Positions 15,726-21,912 of a DNA stretch of 26,032 nt are shown here, in pieces. Numbering within the stretch: position 1 is the stretch's first letter; each line of letters begins with the position of its first letter. The notes below the pieces were generated by a model. The model did not search any database. It had not been told where the DNA came from and worked only from the letters and a program-made list of their open reading frames with translations. Source of the DNA: JAWBOD01 sp964651405 (GTDB lineage: Archaea; Aenigmatarchaeota; Aenigmatarchaeia; Aenigmatarchaeales; Aenigmatarchaeaceae); assembly GCA_964651405.1 (NCBI GenBank), contig CAZYZB010000009.1:1-26032 (forward strand). The letters are read 5' to 3'. The translations under genes and the position numbers were made by a program.

Positions 15726-16160
15726 TCACTCTTTTCTCAGGAATACTATGCCACCAGCGCCAGCAGCTGCAAACTCGTGCATTATGCTCGATATTAAATT
15801 TAAGATTGTTTGAGCTTCACCAGCATTTATGTTGAGCTTTAAAGGCTCTAATAATTCTATAGCAGACGGCCCATATTCAGAAACTACCTGGGCTAGATCA
15901 TCAAGTTTTTTTGATATTAATTCAATGTCGCAGGTTAATGAATATCCAAATTCTATATTCGGTAGTGGCTTTTCAACTTTTCTTATCTCTCCAAATTCTT
16001 TCTTATATAATTTTATTCTATTGTCTTTCTCTATTCTATTAATTAATTCTTCTAGCGAATCCTTGGTTGTTTTCTCATTTATAGCTAGGACTTCAAAAAT
16101 CATAGAAGCCCTCAACCAGCCTTCTCTAACCTTTTCATCAGCTTCTTGTTTAATTAACAT
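15726..16160 (-). CDS. Unknown 144-aa protein, cotranscribed with the membrane regulator
   Basis: A soluble, mainly acidic protein with no signal peptide. The N-terminal half alternates helices and strands (EGWLRASMIFEVLAINEKTTKDSLEELINRI, then IKLYKKEFGEIRKVEKPLPNIEFGYSLTCDIEL) and resembles a small alpha/beta or ACT-like fold. The C-terminal half is helical, ending in a small-residue stretch (MHEFAAAGAGGIVFL). I do not recognise the family. The start ATG 16160 has a TATA element 28 nt upstream. It ends 4 nt before the membrane-anchored winged-helix protein, so the two probably work together. Confidence 0.74.
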   Translation of the reverse strand: MLIKQEADEKVREGWLRASMIFEVLAINEKTTKDSLEELINRIEKDNRIKLYKKEFGEIRKVEKPLPNIEFGYSLTCDIELISKKLDDLAQVVSEYGPSAIELLEPLKLNINAGEAQTILNLISSIMHEFAAAGAGGIVFLRKE

Positions 16161-16180
16161 AAAAATAATTCTCTCCCATA

Positions 16181-16234
16181 AATGTATAAATATATGCTAT
16201 CCTTCAAAGTTTATCCTAATACTTATATAATTTC
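16181..16234. promoter_or_regulatory. Divergent promoters for the 144-aa gene and tRNA-Thr
   Basis: On the minus strand ATATTTATACATT (16193-16181) lies about 28 nt from ATG 16160. On the plus strand CTTATATAATTT (16222-16233) lies about 27 nt from the first base of tRNA-Thr at 16254. The two TATA boxes are separate and about 40 bp apart. Confidence 0.55.
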
Positions 16235-16253
16235 AATTTATTTTATAGTATAT

Positions 16254-16327
16254 GCCCCAGTGGCTCAGCCTGGTGGAGCGACTGTTTCGTAAACAGTAGG
16301 TCGAGAGTTCAAATCTCTCCTGGGGCT
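16254..16327 (+). tRNA. tRNA-Thr(CGT)
   Basis: A complete 74-nt cloverleaf: acceptor GCCCCAG / CTGGGGC (7 perfect pairs), D arm GCTC / GAGC, anticodon stem ACTGT / ACAGT with loop TTCGTAA (anticodon CGT), 5-nt variable region, T arm GAGAG-TTCAAAT-CTCTC, and discriminator T, as usual for archaeal tRNA-Thr. No intron and no encoded CCA. Confidence 0.95.
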
Positions 16328-16378
16328 CAAAACAGAAGAGTTTATTAATGTATATGTATAAAAATAAAAAGTGATTAT

Positions 16379-16846
16379 ATGGAAGTTAGAGTTTATGAAA
16401 TTGACAAAAAAGCACTACAAAAAGTAAAGGCCGTATTAGAAAAGAAAGATACGATGGATATTGAAATAAAGTGCAAGAAATGTGGAAAAGTAGAAATAAA
16501 AACAATTGACGCTAACAGATACAATGAATTTTTTGGTGATGATGGAGAAAAGGAAATAAAATGTAGTTGTGGATGTGCAGCAGAAGCTAGTATTAAAGGT
16601 AGACTTACAAATGAATTTGCCTTGAATGGTTATACTTTAAGAGATGGGAGGTCATTAGGAGTTAAAAAAGACTTTACTTATTTGTACATAAAAACTGAGG
16701 AAAGCTTCTTTGAAAAGCATGAAAAAGAAATTTTAGTTGAAAGCGCTAAAAGAATTTCAGGGAAAGAATTTGAAACAGTAAAAACTATAATTGAGAAAGA
16801 ACAGGAAGCTGCAGCTGAAGGAATAGGTGGAATCTTTAACATTTGA
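16379..16846 (+). CDS. Unknown zinc-ribbon-like protein
   Basis: A 155-aa soluble protein. Cysteines C32 and C35 (CKKC) and C62, C64, C66 (CSCGC) are placed 27 residues apart, as in a zinc ribbon with an irregular second knuckle. The rest is predicted helix-rich and charged (FFEKHEKEILVESAKRISGKEFETVKTIIEKEQ), ending in a Gly-rich tail. The start ATG 16379 is preceded by GTGAT at a spacing of 3 nt and by a TATA-like stretch near 16355. The stop overlaps a possible TTG start of the next gene, so the two are coupled. It sits between tRNA-Thr and tRNA-Gly. No family could be named; nucleic-acid binding is plausible for a small ribbon protein but unproven. Confidence 0.74.
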   Translation: MEVRVYEIDKKALQKVKAVLEKKDTMDIEIKCKKCGKVEIKTIDANRYNEFFGDDGEKEIKCSCGCAAEASIKGRLTNEFALNGYTLRDGRSLGVKKDFTYLYIKTEESFFEKHEKEILVESAKRISGKEFETVKTIIEKEQEAAAEGIGGIFNI

Positions 16847-16851
16847 TTTTT

Positions 16852-17112
16852 ATGATGGCAATTTTTACTGTTGGAGCTGATTCGTTAAGAATCATCAAAA
16901 TGCAGAGCATTGCAGAGGCATGGGGCTTTGCTGGGAAATATGAAGGACCAGAAAGACTCTTACAGGATGCTAAGAAGAAAAGATTTGACTTCGTACTAGT
17001 TATAGATCAAGACGCCATAGATGAAAAGACAAAAAAAGAACTAGTTGGCCTAAATGTAGAAATCATAAGCTTTAACGACAAGAAAAGACTGGAAAAACTC
17101 GTAAAAATATAA
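16852..17112 (+). CDS. Unknown small alpha/beta protein
   Basis: About 86 aa. The pattern strand (AIFTVGADS), helix (LRIIKMQSIAEAWG), helix (GPERLLQDAKKK), strand (FDFVLVIDQD), helix (DEKTKKELVG), strand (VEIISFND), helix looks like a small Rossmann-like or subunit-F-like fold. I do not recognise the family. Starts at ATG 16852 or 16855, or TTG 16843 overlapping the previous stop, are all possible; 16852 is taken because no strong ribosome site separates them. It is cotranslated with the zinc-ribbon gene upstream and followed after 25 nt by tRNA-Gly. Confidence 0.66.
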   Translation: MMAIFTVGADSLRIIKMQSIAEAWGFAGKYEGPERLLQDAKKKRFDFVLVIDQDAIDEKTKKELVGLNVEIISFNDKKRLEKLVKI

Positions 17113-17137
17113 CTGTTTCTTAATCATTATTATATGT

Positions 17138-17225
17138 GCGCCGGTAGTCTAGCCTGGTAGGACATGAAGCTTTAGCGTGTATGCTTCCCAAGCTCACAGC
17201 TCGGGTTCAAATCCCGATCGGCGCA
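17138..17225 (+). tRNA. tRNA-Gly(CCC) with a 15-nt intron at noncanonical position 29/30
   Basis: Acceptor GCGCCGG / TCGGCGC (one G-T pair), D arm GTCT / GGAC and T arm TCGGG-TTCAAAT-CCCGA are clear, with discriminator A and no encoded CCA. The segment between D and T arms is 15 nt too long. Removing 17168-17182 restores a perfect anticodon arm TGAGC-TTCCCAA-GCTCA with anticodon CCC at 17187-17189 and a 73-nt tRNA. The body also matches archaeal tRNA-Gly closely. Confidence 0.9.
17168..17182 (+). other. Intron of tRNA-Gly within the anticodon stem (bulge-helix-bulge)
   Basis: The 15 nt AGCTTTAGCGTGTAT lie between tRNA positions 29 and 30. A bulge-helix-bulge can be drawn: central helix ACAT (17162-17165) with GTGT (17177-17180, one T-G pair), 3-nt bulges GA^A and AT^G at the two cut sites, an inner GC/GC helix closing on TTTA, and a weak outer helix GGA / CTT. 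This fits the archaeal tRNA splicing endonuclease at a noncanonical site. Confidence 0.8.
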
Positions 17226-17258
17226 CTAACTTATTTAAAAAGAAATTAAACAATTAGT

Positions 17259-17750
17259 ATGCCTGAACAAACTTATTTAGTATTCCATCCTACAAGACTA
17301 GCGTTTTTGAAGTGGTACTTGTTAGCATTTATTTTAATAATAGTTGGAATTTTTGTTATTTTGAATGCATTTGAAATATTAAAATTTATTATAATTTCAA
17401 AAGAATATACACTCTACACTATTTTCATTCCTTTCATAGGGATAATCTTTATCATTATAGCAGGACTGCAAAGAAAGGATGACACGTACTATATAACTAA
17501 TTATAGAATAATTGAAAAGAAAGGTATAATCAATATAAAGGAAGAGTCTATAAGCTGGGAAAAAATATCTAATTATACTTTATCTCAAGGTGCAATTGAT
17601 AGAATACTTAACATAGGAACAATTAATTTATATTCTGTAGGCGGTATAGATACAGCAGAAGTAACAATTAAAAGAGCCCCTCATGTGCATAAAATAAAAG
17701 CTTTACTAGAGAGATTAATTGAAAGGAAAGTGCAGGGGCCGGTGGTCTAG
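17259..17750 (+). CDS. Membrane protein with bacterial-type PH domain (bPH2/DUF304)
   Basis: A 163-aa protein: two membrane helices (about 18-41 and 50-68) followed by a PH-like beta domain, TYYITNYRIIEKKGIINIKEESISWEKISNYTLSQGAIDRILNIGTINLYSVGG, with the typical Y-x-x-T-x-x-R-I and pattern of YdbS/YdbT-type bPH2 domains, then a C-terminal helix. The domain usually faces the cytosol near the membrane; its ligand is unknown. A TATA element (TTATTTAAAA near 17234) lies about 25 nt from the ATG, so the mRNA is leaderless. The stop codon TAG at 17748-17750 lies inside tRNA-Val, and the last five codons are made of tRNA sequence. Confidence 0.85.
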   Translation: MPEQTYLVFHPTRLAFLKWYLLAFILIIVGIFVILNAFEILKFIIISKEYTLYTIFIPFIGIIFIIIAGLQRKDDTYYITNYRIIEKKGIINIKEESISWEKISNYTLSQGAIDRILNIGTINLYSVGGIDTAEVTIKRAPHVHKIKALLERLIERKVQGPVV

Positions 17751-17826
17751 CGGCTATGACGCTACCTTGACAAATAATTTTTCAAAAGGGTAGAAATCAA
17801 GAGTTCGAATCTCTTCCGGCCCACCA
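17736..17826 (+). tRNA. tRNA-Val(GAC) with a 15-nt intron and encoded CCA
   Basis: Acceptor GGGCCGG / CCGGCCC with discriminator A at 17823 and CCA at 17824-17826, D arm GTC / GAC, anticodon stem CTACC / GGTAG, T arm AAGAG-TTCGAAT-CTCTT. After removal of 17773-17787 the loop reads TTGACAG with anticodon GAC at 17769-17771 and the tRNA is 73 nt without CCA. The first 15 nt overlap the end of the PH-domain gene. Confidence 0.93.
17773..17787 (+). other. Intron of tRNA-Val at canonical position 37/38
   Basis: Fifteen nt, AATAATTTTTCAAAA. Central helix TTGA (17767-17770) with TCAA (17782-17785), 3-nt bulges CA^A and AA^G, outer helix CTACC / GGTAG. An inner helix is nearly absent, so the intron closes mainly as a loop. 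This is a minimal form of the canonical bulge-helix-bulge. Confidence 0.88.
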
Positions 17827-17882
17827 ATTTATTTTTCTAAGCTTTAATAATTCTTAAATATTAATATTCAAAGAGGATTAAA

Positions 17883-18314
17883 ATGAAAGCTTTGAAATTT
17901 ATAATAGCAGGAATCGTGTTTGCAATAATAGCTCAAATAATTCATACAGTAGAGTCAATGTTAACAATGAGCTTTTACACTGATCCAGCATACTTTGCAG
18001 TGTGGAGTAAAATAATGATGCCTGGAGAAGGAGCACCACCAACTGAGTTTTACATTTATTCAATTATATTTGGAATAATCGCAGGTATAATATATGCTAT
18101 GATTTATTCTATGATTAACAAAAGCATACCAGGAAAGACAATAACCAACAAAGGTCTGTACTTTGGTTTTCTCTTGTTTTTAGTAGGAATACCTTGGTCT
18201 CTAACAATGTACTTGCTAATTAACTTGCCAACATTACTTTTAGTTGCTTGGTCAATAACTAGCTTAGTGATTGATTTAATATTCGGAGTTATTGTTGTAA
18301 AGCTAATCAAATAG
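17883..18314 (+). CDS. Unknown small integral membrane protein (4 TM)
   Basis: A 143-aa protein with hydrophobic helices at about 4-24, 57-77, 91-110 and 115-141. The N-terminal part after helix 1 (HTVESMLTMSFYTDPAYFAVWSKIMMPGEGAPPTEF) resembles a pattern seen in many small archaeal and bacterial membrane proteins, but I cannot name the family. GAGGAT lies 4 nt before ATG 17883, and a TATA-like element (TTAAATATTAATAT) lies about 26 nt upstream. The next gene (endonuclease Q) starts 7 nt after the stop. No function is proposed. Confidence 0.75.
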   Translation: MKALKFIIAGIVFAIIAQIIHTVESMLTMSFYTDPAYFAVWSKIMMPGEGAPPTEFYIYSIIFGIIAGIIYAMIYSMINKSIPGKTITNKGLYFGFLLFLVGIPWSLTMYLLINLPTLLLVAWSITSLVIDLIFGVIVVKLIK

Positions 18315-18321
18315 TGTTTTA

Positions 18322-19584
18322 ATGAAAATTTTAGCAGACTTGCATTTGCATAGCCATTATAGTAGAGCAACTTCTAATGAGATGAATATAGAGAATTTGG
18401 AAAAGAACGCAAAGATCAAAGGCTTGAATCTGTTAGGAACAGGAGATTTTACCCATCCTTTATGGCTCAAGGAGCTAAAGAGAAATTTAATAGATGCTGA
18501 AAAGGGCCTTTTTCATTTTAAAGACAAGAGCATATATTTCATGCTTCAAGCAGAGGTCTCAAGCATCTACAATCAAGGTGAAAAATTAAGAAAAATACAT
18601 AATGTATTATTAGCTCCTAGCTTTGAAGTTGTAGACCAGATAAATGACTTTCTTAAAAACTATGGCAAGTTAGCGAGCGACGGAAGGCCTATATTAACTA
18701 AGATTGATTGTGCAGAGCTTGCAGAAAATTTGATTAACATCTCAAAGGATGTTGTAATAATACCTGCACATGCATGGACTCCGTATTTTGGAATTTTAGG
18801 AAGTAAGTCTGGTTTTGACTCAATAGAGGAATGCTTCCAAGAGCAGACAAAAAACATATTTGCAATAGAAACAGGCTTATCCTCTAATCCTCAAATGAAC
18901 TGGAGATTATCTTCATTAGATAAGTTCGCGCTTGTCTCGAACAGTGATTCGCATAGCCCTTGGCCATCTAGGATTGGTAGGGAATTAAATGTTTTTGATA
19001 CTGAAGCAAGTTATAATGATATAATAAATGCCATCAGAGAAAAGAACCCTAAGAAATTCCTATATACAATAGAGGTTGATCCTTCCTATGGCAAGTATCA
19101 TTGGGATGGTCATAGGATTTGTAATGTTTCTCTAGACCCGAAGGAATCAATGAAATACCACAACACATGTCCTGTTTGTGGCAAGCCTTTGACTATTGGC
19201 GTCTTAAACAGAGTAGAAGAACTGGCAGATAGACCAGAAGGATTTGTCCCAAAAAATGCTGTGCCCTTCAAGTCTTTACTTCCTTTATCAGAATTAATAG
19301 CTGCAGTTTATAACACTCAGTTCTTTTCCAAGAAGGTCTGGGAAGAATCAACTAAACTAACAAGAGAATTTGGAACTGAATTAAACGTCTTGTTAGAAGC
19401 CTCAGAAGATAGACTAGGATTGTTAACTCATGAGAAGATTGTAGAAATAATATTAAAAAATAGAAAAGGAGAGTTGAAAGTACAGCCAGGTTATGATGGT
19501 GTTTACGGCAAGTTACTTCTAAATAACTCTGCCTCTATCAAACAGCCTCAAAAAAGGCTTGATAGTTTTACAAATGAAAGGTAG
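18322..19584 (+). CDS. endoQ: Endonuclease Q (PHP-domain DNA repair nuclease)
   Basis: A 420-aa protein of COG1379. It nicks DNA 5' to deaminated bases (hypoxanthine, uracil, xanthine) and abasic sites. The PHP metal site is visible: H8/H10 (DLHLH), D42 (GTGDF), E78 (QAEVSS), H93, H150 (PAHAWTP) and D209/H211 (NSDSHSPWPSRIG). A zinc-binding part follows with H260, H264, C267, C283 and C286 (CPVCGKPLT), then the family block VLNRVEELADRPEGF. The C terminus QKRLDSF (410-416) is a PCNA-interacting PIP box, as described for Thermococcales EndoQ. Length is normal. It follows a small membrane gene by 7 nt, an association without obvious meaning. A perfect hairpin terminator overlaps the stop codon. 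Confidence 0.92.
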   Translation: MKILADLHLHSHYSRATSNEMNIENLEKNAKIKGLNLLGTGDFTHPLWLKELKRNLIDAEKGLFHFKDKSIYFMLQAEVSSIYNQGEKLRKIHNVLLAPSFEVVDQINDFLKNYGKLASDGRPILTKIDCAELAENLINISKDVVIIPAHAWTPYFGILGSKSGFDSIEECFQEQTKNIFAIETGLSSNPQMNWRLSSLDKFALVSNSDSHSPWPSRIGRELNVFDTEASYNDIINAIREKNPKKFLYTIEVDPSYGKYHWDGHRICNVSLDPKESMKYHNTCPVCGKPLTIGVLNRVEELADRPEGFVPKNAVPFKSLLPLSELIAAVYNTQFFSKKVWEESTKLTREFGTELNVLLEASEDRLGLLTHEKIVEIILKNRKGELKVQPGYDGVYGKLLLNNSASIKQPQKRLDSFTNER

Positions 19585-19603
19585 ATAGCGTTAAGCTATC
19601 TAC
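19581..19603. terminator. Bidirectional hairpin terminator between convergent genes
   Basis: GTAGATAGC (19581-19589) and GCTATCTAC (19595-19603) form a perfect 9-bp stem with loop GTTAA. The endoQ stop TAG (19582-19584) is inside the stem, and the convergent lipoprotein gene ends 6 nt beyond it. T-rich runs are short on either side. Confidence 0.65.
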
Positions 19604-19608
19604 AAAAA

Positions 19609-20586
19609 TTACTTACCTGCAACAACTATACTTGCTGTTCTTTCAATCCAATAGCCGTAATTTGCAACAACTGATATTTGATCTGACTGGAATGTTGCTG
19701 GTACTGGTACTGTAACTTCACATGTCAAGGTTGCTTCACCTTTCACAAATTCAAGATCTGTAGATTCGCAATCAGTAAAACCACTCCATCCTGATGGAGC
19801 TGTTATATCAACTGCTACTCTATTTAATTGTGTTTCTGTGTCAATTACGAGATCTGGTGAAGTTGTGTCATAAGTTACTGCACCTTGTTTGTAAACTGTT
19901 CCACCGCCTGTGTTAATAACTTTTATTGTCATTGTAAATGTCCTGTCTGTGTCAGATACTACCACGGCAGATGGCTTTATTGTTACGTACATAGCAACTG
20001 GGCCTGCAGATGTTGTAAATGAATTTGTATTCAATGGCTTGTTTGCTGATTTAGCTGCTTCGGATTCTGCTTCTGTGTAAATCCAGACATTGCCTGTAAC
20101 AGTAGTCGAATAGTCATAGTAAAGTCTTCCCATAAAATAATCAGTTCTTGTTGTCCCTGCTGTAATACCAGTTGGTGATGTTAAATACCAATCTAATGTC
20201 TTTTCATCTGCTGGCATATCCTTGACTGGATCATATGGGCTCATCTCTTTACCCATTCCTAAATATACACTAGTAGTAGTTCCTCTTCCAGACCAATATA
20301 AATTATCTGCAAGAGTAGGCTTTATTGCTGAACCTTGTAACACAGCTAATGCTTTGGCATTTGGTACAGTTGAACCACCTTTATTGGAAACCATCATTGT
20401 AACCTTTGCTGAACGATTGTTATAAACTTCTGAGTTATCTAAAGAGAATTCTGTTATAACTAAACCATTTCCTGCTGCGATTCCTGTTGGTGAAGTTATT
20501 GGAAATGGTAACTGAAATCCACCAGGACCTGTACATCCTGCGACCATAAGAACAGCTATAGTAGCTAATAAAATCGATTTATTCAT
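19609..20586 (-). CDS. Secreted lipoprotein, paralogue 1 of the surface family
   Basis: A 325-aa protein with a type II signal peptide and lipobox VAGC (C18), then a Gly/Pro linker. Two beta-sandwich-like domains follow. Domain 1 (about 42-175) starts LVITEFSLDNSEVYNNRSAKVTM, has SNKGGSTVP and resembles CARDB / archaeal surface-repeat domains (COG1361). Domain 2 (about 195-325) starts AGPVAMYV, has INTGGGTVYK, two cysteines (FTDCES, TLTCEV) and ends NYGYWIERTASIVV. The linker (YTEAESEAAK) is nearly the same in the neighbouring paralogue, with similar spacing throughout, so they are recent duplicates. It has its own promoter and a GGTGA ribosome site, and ends at a hairpin shared with endoQ. 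The role is probably structural or adhesive on the outer face. Confidence 0.82.
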   Translation of the reverse strand: MNKSILLATIAVLMVAGCTGPGGFQLPFPITSPTGIAAGNGLVITEFSLDNSEVYNNRSAKVTMMVSNKGGSTVPNAKALAVLQGSAIKPTLADNLYWSGRGTTTSVYLGMGKEMSPYDPVKDMPADEKTLDWYLTSPTGITAGTTRTDYFMGRLYYDYSTTVTGNVWIYTEAESEAAKSANKPLNTNSFTTSAGPVAMYVTIKPSAVVVSDTDRTFTMTIKVINTGGGTVYKQGAVTYDTTSPDLVIDTETQLNRVAVDITAPSGWSGFTDCESTDLEFVKGEATLTCEVTVPVPATFQSDQISVVANYGYWIERTASIVVAGK

Positions 20587-20593
20587 TTTGTTT

Positions 20594-20633
20594 TCACCTT
20601 ACTAACATAGAATTGTTAAACGTGTATTTATAG
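20594..20633 (-). promoter_or_regulatory. TATA box and ribosome site of lipoprotein paralogue 1
   Basis: On the minus strand CTATAAATACACG (20633-20621) is a TATA element and GGTGA (20598-20594) lies 7 nt before ATG 20586. This implies a leader of about 15 nt, so this member can be transcribed separately from those upstream. Confidence 0.5.
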
Positions 20634-20713
20634 ATTATGGTCAAATAGTGACATATTGCTTACATTACGAAAAAATTACAAAATAGAGTTAAATTTATAA
20701 AATAATTAAAATA

Positions 20714-20744
20714 GGATGTTCATTCAGCATATAAATGAACATCC
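20714..20744 (-). terminator. Perfect 11-bp hairpin after lipoprotein paralogue 2
   Basis: GGATGTTCATT (20714-20724) and AATGAACATCC (20734-20744) are exact inverted repeats with a 9-nt loop. On the minus strand it lies about 61 nt after the stop at 20806 and is followed by T-rich sequence (CTATTTTAATTATTTTA), so it most likely ends the lipoprotein transcript. The rest of the 219-bp gap (20745-20805, 20634-20713) shows nothing else clear. Confidence 0.65.
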
Positions 20745-20805
20745 ATCATCACTTAAAGCATTACAATAGTCACATCTTCCAGTATCTAATTAATCACTTC
20801 AATTT

Positions 20806-21912
20806 TTATGCAGGACATGGAAAACCTGGGCAACCACCGGCTAAGCAAGCATCCTGTGGGCATGTAGTACATGTTTCACCTGAATCTATAACTCCATCTC
20901 CACATGAACCAGTTGTAGTTGTTGTGGTAGTAGTTTTTCCTTGAACTGTCACTGATGCTGTTCTTTCTGTATAATAGCCGTACTCCGCTTTCACATTAAT
21001 TGGGAATGAACCGTATGTAGCTGGTTTTGAGCCAGTTTTAATTCTTAGTTCACAAAGCATGTCTGTAGGATTCCCAGATATTAATTCTTGTTCCTGTTTA
21101 CCTATACATTCAGCCTCCACTATGTCAAAATCACCAGCAGTTATTGTTACGTCGACTTTATTCAAGTCTTCTGGTAACAATGATGAAGAAGGTGGACATG
21201 AAACTATCTTATTTGATTTATATATCGTACCTGTCTGAGAATTCTTTATTGTTATTTTTAGTGTGAATGAATTATCAGTAGTGGAAATTATAACTGGATC
21301 TGGACTTGCTGAAACTTCTAATGAAACTGGACCTGAGGTTGATGTGAATGTTGCTTTGTTTGAAGCCCTGCCAGAAGTTTTTGCTGCTTCAGCTTCTGCT
21401 TCTGTATAAACCCAGGCATTGCCGTTTACAACAGTCATATAATTTGTATAAACTCTTCCTATGAAAGTATTAGGACTTGTAGTTCCTGGATCCATATTAG
21501 GTGCTCTCAAACTCCATTTAAATGTCTTTTTGTCTCCTGGCGTTCCTTTGACAACATCTGCTGGTTCCAAATCAGCTATAATTTTGCCACATTCTGTTGT
21601 GTTCGTGTCTCCGCTTAATCTATGCCAATAATTATTATCTATACTCGTTATCTTCATGTTAGTTCCTGTCAAATAAGCAAATGATCTTGTCGCAGGTGCT
21701 GTAAAGCCGCCTTGATTTTCAACTTCCATTATCACTTTTACTGTAGAACCACTGTAAAGACTGCTTGGGTCTGCTGTGAAACTTGTCATTTCCAAGCCTC
21801 TTCCACCGCCAAATGTACCTGGGCCTACTCCTGGTATTCCAGGTATGCCTGGTATTGTGCAGCCAGCTACTGCGACTATTGCCAATATTGCTATTAAAAT
21901 TTTTGCATTCAT
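20806..21912 (-). CDS. Secreted lipoprotein, paralogue 2, with Cys-rich CGDG tail
   Basis: A 368-aa protein with lipobox VAGC (C18) and a repeated IPG linker. The two-domain layout matches paralogue 1: MTSFTADPSSLYSGSTVKVIMEV, ENQGGFTAP, FIGRVYTNYMTVVNGNAWVYTEAEAEAAK, SGPVSLEV, and the end AEYGYYTERTASVTV. Two cysteines (EAECIGK, MLCELR) occupy the places seen in paralogue 1. Unique to this member are a poly-Thr linker of eight residues (about 330-337) and a tail CGDGVIDSGETCTTCPQDAC plus four more residues types ending CPA, with seven cysteines. CGDG-x4-GE-x-C motifs occur in many secreted proteins. The start overlaps the stop of the upstream paralogue by 4 nt (ATGA), so it is translationally coupled. 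Confidence 0.82.
   Translation of the reverse strand: MNAKILIAILAIVAVAGCTIPGIPGIPGVGPGTFGGGRGLEMTSFTADPSSLYSGSTVKVIMEVENQGGFTAPATRSFAYLTGTNMKITSIDNNYWHRLSGDTNTTECGKIIADLEPADVVKGTPGDKKTFKWSLRAPNMDPGTTSPNTFIGRVYTNYMTVVNGNAWVYTEAEAEAAKTSGRASNKATFTSTSGPVSLEVSASPDPVIISTTDNSFTLKITIKNSQTGTIYKSNKIVSCPPSSSLLPEDLNKVDVTITAGDFDIVEAECIGKQEQELISGNPTDMLCELRIKTGSKPATYGSFPINVKAEYGYYTERTASVTVQGKTTTTTTTTGSCGDGVIDSGETCTTCPQDACLAGGCPGFPCPA

Noticed and set aside
16852..17112. A-type ATP synthase subunit F
   Set aside because: The strand-helix order is vaguely similar, but the conserved glycine-rich start and the helix patterns of subunit F are not visible and no other ATPase subunits are near.
17138..17225. Suppressor-like tRNA with anticodon TTA, or a class II tRNA with a long variable arm
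   Set aside because: Counting straight through gives TTA at the anticodon place, and AGCT-CAC-AGCT looks like a variable arm, but the anticodon stem then pairs poorly. Removing 15 nt restores a perfect tRNA-Gly(CCC) and the removed part fits a bulge-helix-bulge.
20735..20944. Plus-strand frame ending in a run of valines
   Set aside because: The valine run is the reverse complement of the poly-Thr linker of lipoprotein paralogue 2, and the start lies in the terminator hairpin.
20880..20945. Trinucleotide repeat encoding poly-Thr as a phase-variation switch
   Set aside because: The codons are a mix of ACT, ACA and ACC and the unit is three bases, so length change would not shift the frame.
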